A program made the translations under genes and the position numbers. DNA of 64,000 bases, taken from the NCBI GenBank assembly GCA_016630955.3, contig CM049992.1:496001-560000 (forward strand), given 5' to 3'. Below the pieces are notes generated by a model, which was not told the DNA's origin, ran no database searches, and was given only the letters and a program-made list of their open reading frames with translations. Positions 56,485-64,000 of the stretch are shown here, piece by piece (positions within the stretch are counted from its first letter, which is position 1; the number at the start of each line of letters is the position of its first letter). Source of the stretch: Didymella arachidicola. Taxonomy: Eukaryota; Ascomycota; Dothideomycetes; Pleosporales; Didymellaceae.

Positions 56485-59400
56485 CTACGCTTTCTTGTCA
56501 GTGTTCGCGAGAGTGCTGAGGTCCTCATGGGCCGTCTCAAATCTTTCGACACCGGGTCTTTCGAGCATTGGTGTCCCTACTTGAGCACCTGCGGTAGCTG
56601 GCTGCCACTGTCCGCTGAACAGGCCTGCACCAGGCGCGTCAAAGTACTGCTTGTTCGACGGCAGAATGGGGTCTGCTGCAACGTGTGGTGTCGCCAGAGC
56701 ATCACCGAGCTGCTTGGAGTCGTGAACGGCTGCCGGTGTCAGGACGGTGTCGTCGTCGAAGAGTCGCTTGTTCTCTTCTGTTGCTGTAGGTGTCATGATC
56801 TGCACACTCTGTAGTGTGACTGTGCTTGCATTCACGCGGTGACCTTGACCGTCGACCTTCAGGGAGAAAGGGTATGCAATGCCGCCTTTCGAGGGACGTG
56901 TACTGGTACCATCCGTATCGGGAACAATTGTAGGTGGAGAGGTGGGCTCGTCAGAAAAGATGGTGCTTGGTATCTCGACTCCAAGCGTTTGAGCAGGTGC
57001 AGTCATCTGAGGAGGAAGCCCAGAGTGCGAACGCTCAGGCGCGATCATTGTGGCTTCGGCCAGTCCAGACGACGGGGGTGCCACCGTCGAGAATTCCCTT
57101 GATAATTTCTCGAGATCGTCTTCCGACTTGTTGATTTGGCCACGATCTGTAACAGTCGAATGTCTGGATCGTGAGCGCATTCGTGATGAGAGCATGGTCG
57201 GAGCGAGGGCAGCATCTCCGTTGCGGTCTGTAGGATCTGCCTTAGTGCCTGTGATCTGGGCTGGGTTGGTAACGACGGCTTTTGACGGCGTCGGTTGTGT
57301 TTGGTCCGCTTTCTGTTCGCGGTCGATCTACATGTCGTCAGTGCTTGTGAAGGAAGGCTGTTCGTAATCACTTACAGTCGACTCATCGTGCTTACTACCC
57401 CAAAGCGACCAGAGAGCCATTCCCCAAGACTTTTTTGCGGCTTTTTCCTTCTTCATGTTCTTCATCCTTCTGCCAGCCAAAGCAGTCGGTGGAGGAGTCT
57501 CGCCCTCGAAGCGCTCAAAGCCTGCTTGCATCTCCTTCATACGCTGTTGTTGAATCTTGATCTTCTGCTTGGCGAACTTGCCGTTCCATTGCTGCGATGC
57601 CTTCATCCATTTGTTGACAGGGCCCGGCTTAGGCACACCGACTTCGGAGACGGGAAGGTTCAACGCGACCAGCTCCTCCTTGGAAGACAGAGCGTAGATG
57701 TAGCCGTGTCGGTCAACACGTTGCCGGATCATGTGTTGTTCAAAGGGAGGCAGTGGATCACCAGCTTTGCCGACTCGGGTTTTGTGATTTCCTTTGTCAA
57801 TGATTCCATCAGTACCCATATGCGGTCCTTCTGGAGCATCATCCACCTTGGTCTTCTTCCTTGACTTTCTCTCATTCTCAGCGGACTCTGAGTCGGTGCT
57901 AACGAACGAGATGTCGTCATCGTCGAGAATATCGATGGATGTCTTCTGTGCCCTAGCTAATGCCCAGGCGCCGAACTGCGCGATACTTCGGTACATGTGC
58001 TTCGCAGGTCGCGTGAAACTGAGGGTCGGCGCAACGTGGCAGAGGTCGTCCCAAACCTGTAGCTGCACGTTTGTCGGCTTGTATTTTGATGCTCGCTCAG
58101 AAATCTCTTCGGCGGTCTGGTTATTTGAGGGAGGAGGCAGGTAGGCGCGCGGGTTTGCAGCCTTGTGCGCAAGGTAGATCTGCTCGTCGCGCAATATCTC
58201 GCCTCCACCAGTCTGGATGAGCAGAGGGGGAAGTCCACCAAGTGAGGGCTGCAACGCAGGCGAAACGAGAGGGTGTGTGATGAGGCGGTTCGGGGCGTAC
58301 AGCTGGATCTGATCCTTTATTTCGATACGCTCCTTGTCCAACTGCACTGATAAGGTTCCCTTCGGGCCAACAGCATATTTCCCATCTGGAGAGATCCAAG
58401 TGTCCGGAGACTCGAGGATGCCGTCCAGGTCCGGTTTCTCTTTCGTGAGCGAATAGCCGCGCACACGCTCGGCCTTTGCTTCTTTCTCGGCCGCTTTGTC
58501 TTCCTTGTTCTTGCTAGAGAATGAGGCTCGCGGTGACGACTTGACCTTCGGGTTTTCGGTTGGAATACTAGCGCTTTCGAGTGCCATCAGATCATCTGCG
58601 TTGGGAGGTGCTTCATTCATTAGCCGACTAGTCGCAGTAAAGCAATAGAAACTTACGCCAACTTATGCTTGGCTTGTGCAGGAAGCCATGGGCAGGGATA
58701 TAATCCATCTTGGCATCTCCACTTAGACTTGGGAAGCTGTGCGTGAGGTCCACCCAAGGACTAATCAGAATGGCACCTGCTGGCAGTGGAGCTCCTTGAT
58801 CGCGCAGAGTCACAAGCATACTCAGCACCATGCCACCACCAGCCGAGTCGCCAGCCAAGACGATAGTGTTGGGGTCGTGTCCTTCCTCGAGCAGATACAG
58901 ATACGCTGCCAGACAGTCCATCAAGCCGCAAGGGAATGGAAACTGAGGCGCAAGCCTATACCGTGGAGCCAATACACGAGCTTGGAGTTTGCGCGCATGT
59001 CTTTGCATCTGGTAACGGTGCTCATCTACGCTGCCGAAGAAGTATGCTCCGCCATGAACATAGAGCATAATGCGCTGCCCCTTTGGCACGCTCGACTTCT
59101 CCCGAGCGTCGCGATCCTTCTTCATCTCGATCCACTCGGCCTCCAGCTTGGTCCCTTCACGTCTCCACTGCCACCATGTCGGCCCACCTGCAGCCTCGAT
59201 ACCCTTAGGACCTAGCTGTGCATTGATGTACTGCGCGGAGCGGGCAAGCTGCCCCTGTGGTATCTCGACCCTATAGTCATGCACCCAAGCTGGTATGGGC
59301 ACCCATTGCGACGTAAATGCCTGTAGCTCGTCGACTGGGTGGAGTGACGCGTAGTGCAGGAACCGCCGGATGAGCTCGAGTCCTTCGTGGTATGAGATGT

Positions 59401-59509
59401 GCGCGGTAGGCTTCTGGCGCAAGGGACTGCGATTCAGATAGTGGACAATGTATGTCTCGATTACGGTCGGCGCGACGGCAGCGCCCACCGAGAGCGTGTT
59501 GATCGGCAT
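56485..59509 (-). CDS. Long alpha/beta hydrolase (hormone-sensitive-lipase-like, fold-3) with disordered C-terminal half
   Basis: Exons 59509-58657, 58595-57376 and 57327-56485, giving 971 aa. Introns are 61 and 48 bp, both starting GTAAGT. The start MPINTLSVGAAVAPTVIETY is the conserved beginning; upstream codons in frame have no in-frame ATG needed. The catalytic half has the oxyanion motif YVHGGAYFFGS near 148, the nucleophile elbow LAGDSAGGGM near 220, and the acid and His in VQLQVWDDLCHVAPTLS. The second half is Ser/Pro/Lys-rich and lacks a known domain, with a Trp-rich patch MALWSLWGSK. Likely a lipid esterase associated with ER or lipid droplets, by family only. Confidence 0.86.
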
Positions 59510-60126
59510 TGCGAAGCTGTTTCCTTGTAAGACGATTAGGAGCTCGCTCGGTTGCGGAGGTAACGGGGTTAACAGCACGCGATGGGAGTACGACGCGTGC
59601 AGGGGAGAATGGAGTCGAAGGAGTGTGAGTGTCGCTTTATGCACAAAGGAGAGTGTAGACAAAGGAGAAAGGAGAATAGGGCGCAACACATGACATGATG
59701 AGAAGAATGCGACTAAGAACGTATGATGGATTTCCCCAGCCCGCTGATCTTCATGGGCGCAGGGGGCCGTCCGCGAACTAGTATCGAAATGCTCCACTCT
59801 GGCTACGTCATCGATCTCAGGGTCCAGAGAGCACAACATGGACTTTTGGATATGAGCATACACTTTCTTTGACCAAGAGATAGGAAGGCAATACAGATTA
59901 CTTCAACGGGTGTAGCTGCGTCTCTCGGAACACAAAAAGCTCAGCACGTTGCACTTACCCCTTTGCGGCCAGATGCCGACGTTGAGCAAGTTACCCACGT
60001 TACACTTCATGTGGTGTAAGGTGCTTAGATGAGTGATTGGGCTTTCATGAAGGAGTCGGGAGACGCCATGTAGTTCACCTTCCCGCGACAATTGCTCTTG
60101 TCAATCGGCTTCTCCACATTGGCAAG
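59510..60126. promoter_or_regulatory. Divergent promoter region hydrolase / carboxylesterase
   Basis: About 617 bp between opposed starts. No gene or distinctive repeat is visible. Confidence 0.5.
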
Positions 60127-62064
60127 ATGTTAGCCATCGTTTGGGCAGCGCTGGCTGCTTCAAGCGTCGCTATCGCACATGCACCACAGCTTGATCTCGA
60201 CTACGCCGTATACGCAGGCATCTCAGACGTGACGTTTGGTCTCAACGTTTTCAAAGGGTCGGCAGCCTTGTGATATCGCATTGTCATCGCTGAAACTTCC
60301 AGAATCCGCTTCGCAACTCCTCCCACAGGATCACTGCGATGGCAGGCGCCACAGCTGCCTACTGTGAACCGGACCGCAATTTTCCCAGCGAAAAGTTTCG
60401 GCGCGGCATGCCCGCAAATTCTACGCTCTGGACAGGGCTCACGAGTAGCACCATCTCCGATTGACGAGGACTGCTTATTCCTCAACGTGTACGCGCCGCA
60501 GAATGCCACTCGGTTGCCTGTTCTTGTCTGGATACACGGCGGCGGGTACGGAGTGGGCGATGGCCGTGAGGATCTGAGCAAACTCATCTATGCCAACGAT
60601 AATAGCTTCATCGGCGTCAGCATTCAATATCGCGTAAGTTTTTCCATAAGACCCCTCAATCTGCTAGCCATTGCTGAGGCAGGACGTAGCTTGGCGCATT
60701 TGGTTATCTTGCGGGGGATGAAATCTTTCGAAATGGCGTTGTAAATGCCGGACTACTAGACCAGCAGGCTGCACTCCAATGGATACAGAAGTACATACAC
60801 CGCTGCGGTGGCGACCCAAGAAGGGTCACTGTGTGGGGCCTTTCTGCAGGAGGTGAGGTTAGGTCCGTTGTTTCTGACCGTTAGCTAAACCTCGCAGGTG
60901 GCTCTGTAATGCTACAAGCTATCGCGTATGGAGGCACGCAGGGCACGTCGCTCTTCACAAATGTTAGTATAGGGATCGACATCTAGTCGGCTCCAAGGGC
61001 CTGACCGTCACTAGTCCATCTCATCTTCGCCATATTTGCCCCAGCAACACAATTACGCCGACTGGATCCCATCGCAAGCATACTATGCATTCGCAGCATA
61101 CGCTGGCTGCTTCACACCCTGGGCACATGGAGGCGATGCTGGAACCATTTTCGAGTGTCTGGTGTCGAGGGACACAACAGTCTTGCAAGAAGCCTCTACG
61201 CTCGTCTCTGCGTCAGGAAGGTACGGAAGCTGGGCCTTTCTGCCTGTCACAGATGGCGTCTTTCTTCAGTCAGCTCCCAGCCAGGCGCTAAGCATAGGCA
61301 AGCTCAACGGTCGTACTCATCTCACAAGTAACGCAGCCGAGGAAAGCCTAAATTTTGTGCCACAGAACATCAGCACCGAAGATAATCTGCACGACTGGAT
61401 CAAGGTTCTCTTGCCACTTTTCACTGTTGAGGACGTTGCAAGATTGCACTCTCATTATCCATCATCGAACTACGCAGCCCTCAGGTATGCCACCTCGGGC
61501 ACCGCGGGTTCCACAGCCCTCGACACCTGTGCGACGGCTTCCGGCCTTCAGCAGACAGCAAATCTCATCTACAGTGAATCGACGTTTGTATGTCCAAGCT
61601 ACTGGCTAGCAGAGGCATATACAACCCACCGCGATGGCGGCTACAAGTTCCAGACCTCAACGCCAATCGCGCTGCATGGCCTCGACGATCTTGCAGTCTT
61701 CGGCAACATGCCCATACCCAACTACGGCCCAGACTACGTACGCGCCGTGCAGAGGATCTGGGGCAACTTCATCAAGATAGGAAACCCGTCTGGGACGAGT
61801 ATTCTTGATACGTTTCTCGGGCTCGATAACTGGCCCAAATACTCATTCAGCAGTCCAGCTATGTTCAATCTCAACCAAACAGGTGGGACTATGGCAGTTA
61901 TCAATAAGACTCTAAATGCAGCACTTAAGAACGTAGAAGCATCGTGGTCAGTGGGTCCTGGCCTGAAGAATGACTTCAGCGTTGTCGATGCAAACGCTTG
62001 GGAGGGCGGAAGAGGTGCGCGGTGCGATTTCTGGCGCAGCGTTGCAGCGAGGGTGCCAATGTAG
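60127..62064 (+). CDS. Secreted type-B carboxylesterase/lipase
   Basis: Exons 60127-60257, 60303-60633, 60690-60852, 60898-60962 and 61015-62064, giving 579 aa. A clear signal peptide (MLAIVWAALAASSVAIAHA) precedes the mature protein. Family features are NVFKGIRFATPPTGSLRW across intron 1, EDCLFLNVYAP, VLVWIHGGGYGVGDG (oxyanion loop), YRLGAFGYLAGDE across intron 2, VTVWGLSAGGGSVM with the nucleophile Ser near 206, and TNSISSSPYLPQQ. Several N-glycosylation sequons are present. Introns 1 and 4 have weak donors (GTCGGC and GTTAGT), but the spliced frame is continuous. The enzyme hydrolyses carboxylic esters outside the cell; substrate unknown. Confidence 0.9.
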
Positions 62065-62504
62065 ATTGATGATCCAGTCGGTTGTCATTCATCAGTAGTC
62101 TCCGCGAAGTACAACAATTGACAGTAATATACGCCGGCACGTGCATCGTATCATGCCTTCACCTCCCCTCGCCACAACAGCAAAACAATCAAAAGGTCGA
62201 ACACACCAGAACTAAAACCCAGAGTTTCTCGCAGACGGCTTGGTCGAAGTTCCTCACTCAACGCTCAGTTGAGTTGGGCTCAGAGTCCCTCGAGAAACCT
62301 TAGCTCAGCTGTCAGCGGGCGCCTTACCATTAGGCCAGCCGTTCTTGGGTTTTTGGATGAGAGAATGACGGACAGTAAAGATCGTGACCGCGGCAAGGCA
62401 GGTGAAGGTTATAACGAAGTGATCGAGCGGTGAATGTGCCATTTGGCCAATTGTATACACCTTCTACCTTAAAGGGCCCTCTGCCTGCAGACGAGCCGCC
62501 TATC
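62065..62504. other. Intergenic region between convergent genes with a tRNA-like remnant
   Basis: About 440 bp. It contains a perfect RNA polymerase III A-box (TGGCCTAATGG, minus strand, 62337-62327) and a 7-bp hairpin, but no convincing T-arm (see findings). Otherwise it holds the 3' flanks of two genes. Confidence 0.5.
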
Positions 62505-64000
62505 TTACAACCCGCGGATGATATTCCATTCAGCGACTGTCCCACCAACAGTCGCATTCTCGCTGTACTGATTGCCCTTTACACCCAAGTGCGCGTAGCG
62601 CCCGCTCCACACGCATTTGCTGAGTGTAACGTTGGTCTGGTTACCCACGTACGTCTTGATCTCAAACGCAGTTACAGGGTTCCATGGGGCGCTGATCTCC
62701 ACCTTGCCTGCCGTTACGTCCCTCACGTCTTCACCCAGGGTCTGCACCGAGAATGGGGGCAGCGATGAGTTGGAGAAGTAGATCTCGAAGTGCGATGGCG
62801 GCTGCTCACCCCAGTCCATTGCAATCTTGTTCACTGGATAGAACGATGAGCTGCCAAGGTCAACCGTGAGGTAGCTGGTGACATTGGACGATTCGGGCTG
62901 CCACTTTGTGCTTGCTGCTCCGTCGATGGCTGCGATTGGAAATTGACCAGGCTTATTGGGTTGTGGGGGTGGAAGCAGGGTGCCACACTGCAAGAGATTG
63001 CCTGCGAGAGTGAGGGTCTCACCCATGGGTCGGTTTCGAATGATCAGAGGCTCATCGCCGAGCTGCAAGAACGAGCTATTGCGACCACTGCGTGTACCAA
63101 CAGTGACTGGGATGGGATTTTCAAAGTAAGTCACATTTGCTGTTGGAAGCGTGTACTTGTCGCGAGGCAGTCGCTCAAGGGTCGTATGAGTGGTGTTGGA
63201 CGTAGCATTGATCCCGTGTCCCATCCAGTAGAACGTACGGTAGTTCAGTCGCTCAATCTGCGGAGGCAGAGAGGGGTCAATATCCAAGCGGTCGTAGTAT
63301 AATCCGAGTCCCAAGTATCCGAAGATAGCTACTCGGTTCGTGCCGCCCATGCCGGTCAAAAACGGGAATGCGGGGTGCGTGCCGCCATTCTCTTCGACAT
63401 TGTCGATCAGCTGCTCCGAGTATTGGTACCAGGGCGCTCGCACATACGGAGAAGCTGAGTAAAGGTTGTATGTGAAGCTGGAGCACCCTGAAGGCGACAC
63501 CTCATTTGCGACCACTGCGAAAGACGAGTATGTCATGGCTGGGCCGTCAAGGGATTGCTTTGCGGCATAGTAGTCAAGGTTGGACAAGCTGTAGGGGTTC
63601 GGATAGTGCAAGAGGTCATCGACCAATACCACGTCCGCTTGCTTGACTTGAACAGAACCGTTCATACCTGCATACTCGACAACGATTCCAGCGTTCTTGT
63701 TCACAGGCAGACGCATGTTCGCAGCTTTGTCCGCCCAGCTGGCATTGTTGCTGAGACCGAACCAGCTGTTGAACTCGTTCGTTTCAAGGAAATGGCGTTT
63801 AATCAGCGCAGTCGTATATCCAGCATTGTTGACTTGATTGGCGTACTCATCAGGGTCGGTAGCATTCCAGAGTTCGTATGCGCCTGAAGTCTCGTTGAAG
63901 TCAAGCACTTGCCCAAAGAAATGTGCAATAGCATTGGAGATGGGCAATAGAGTGTCCTTAAAGTACTCTTGATCACCCGTGATGATCATGTGGTTATTGA
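62505..64000 (-). CDS. Acid trehalase (glycoside hydrolase family 65), 3' part
   Basis: The open frame enters from the right edge and ends at TAA 62505, covering 498 residues with no intron. It lacks the N-terminus. Acid trehalases (yeast Ath1, Aspergillus TreA/AcnA type) hydrolyse external or vacuolar trehalose. Family features are DQEYFKDTLLPISNAIAHFF, GYTTALIKRHFLETN (catalytic region lies just before or at the edge), NGGTHPAFPFLTGMGGTNRV and FGYLGLGLYYDRLDIDPSLP. The last 150 residues form a beta-rich F5/8-like domain (AIDGAASTKWQPESSNVTSY). Many Asn-X-Ser/Thr sequons agree with a secreted glycoprotein. Confidence 0.9.
   Translation of the reverse strand, partial: NNHMIITGDQEYFKDTLLPISNAIAHFFGQVLDFNETSGAYELWNATDPDEYANQVNNAGYTTALIKRHFLETNEFNSWFGLSNNASWADKAANMRLPVNKNAGIVVEYAGMNGSVQVKQADVVLVDDLLHYPNPYSLSNLDYYAAKQSLDGPAMTYSSFAVVANEVSPSGCSSFTYNLYSASPYVRAPWYQYSEQLIDNVEENGGTHPAFPFLTGMGGTNRVAIFGYLGLGLYYDRLDIDPSLPPQIERLNYRTFYWMGHGINATSNTTHTTLERLPRDKYTLPTANVTYFENPIPVTVGTRSGRNSSFLQLGDEPLIIRNRPMGETLTLAGNLLQCGTLLPPPQPNKPGQFPIAAIDGAASTKWQPESSNVTSYLTVDLGSSSFYPVNKIAMDWGEQPPSHFEIYFSNSSLPPFSVQTLGEDVRDVTAGKVEISAPWNPVTAFEIKTYVGNQTNVTLSKCVWSGRYAHLGVKGNQYSENATVGGTVAEWNIIRGL

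Noticed and set aside
58628..59863. Treating the hydrolase as starting at 59863
   Set aside because: The codon there is GTG, and the conserved family start is the ATG at 59509.

Overview
The window is nuclear DNA of a filamentous ascomycete (Pezizomycotina). A Dothideomycete is my best guess from gene content, but this is not proven. The evidence is short introns of 41-90 bp, many with TACTAAC or CTGAC branch sites, fungus-specific genes (CreC, CreD, Zds1, a DUF3433 membrane protein, a PTH11-type receptor, Yrb30), and a CDK1 with the fungal MEALPVSEGGRGK insert. I resolved about 27 genes into exons by hand, so exon joins are inferences from splice signals and family continuity.

Left part (0-17 kb) holds a mitochondrial iron alcohol dehydrogenase (HOT type), a DUF985 cupin, Zds1 with a 53-residue glutamine run, the Miro GTPase Gem1, and then two carbon-catabolite-repression genes side by side: creC (WD40) and creD (arrestin). 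Three neighbouring genes (Zds1, Gem1, creC) have first coding exons of only 3, 10 and 5 bases.

Middle accessory island (17.4-29.3 kb) starts and is interrupted by two copies of one TA-flanked MITE family (17413-17629 and 25105-25323). It carries a giant DUF3433 membrane protein, an intronless P-loop NTPase fused to a formylglycine-generating-enzyme-like (FGE/SUMF1) domain, an intronless bacterial-type family-5 solute-binding protein without signal peptide, and, divergent from the latter, an MFS transporter of the Dal5/Fen2 class. The two intronless, bacterial-looking genes are the most unusual content of the window. I infer horizontal acquisition and, for the NTPase, an NLR-like sensor role, neither of which is demonstrated.

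Core block (29.6-43.4 kb) holds a Clot-type thioredoxin fold protein, a cytosolic GH18-UBA protein, CDK1, AlkB homologue 1, eRF3/Sup35 with a prion-like N-terminus, Yrb30, a BSD-domain protein and Tsr2.

Right part (44-64 kb) begins with a protein kinase pseudogene with six in-frame stops. It continues with a copper amine oxidase, a small hypothetical gene, an amino acid permease, a PTH11-like receptor, the Saf4/CCDC130 splicing factor, an SDR, a long alpha/beta hydrolase, a secreted carboxylesterase and the 3' part of an acid trehalase that runs off the right edge. Splicing is odd here: three GC-AG introns lie between 42 and 52.5 kb, and four introns in the window are multiples of three without in-frame stops, so they would be missed by naive ORF calling.
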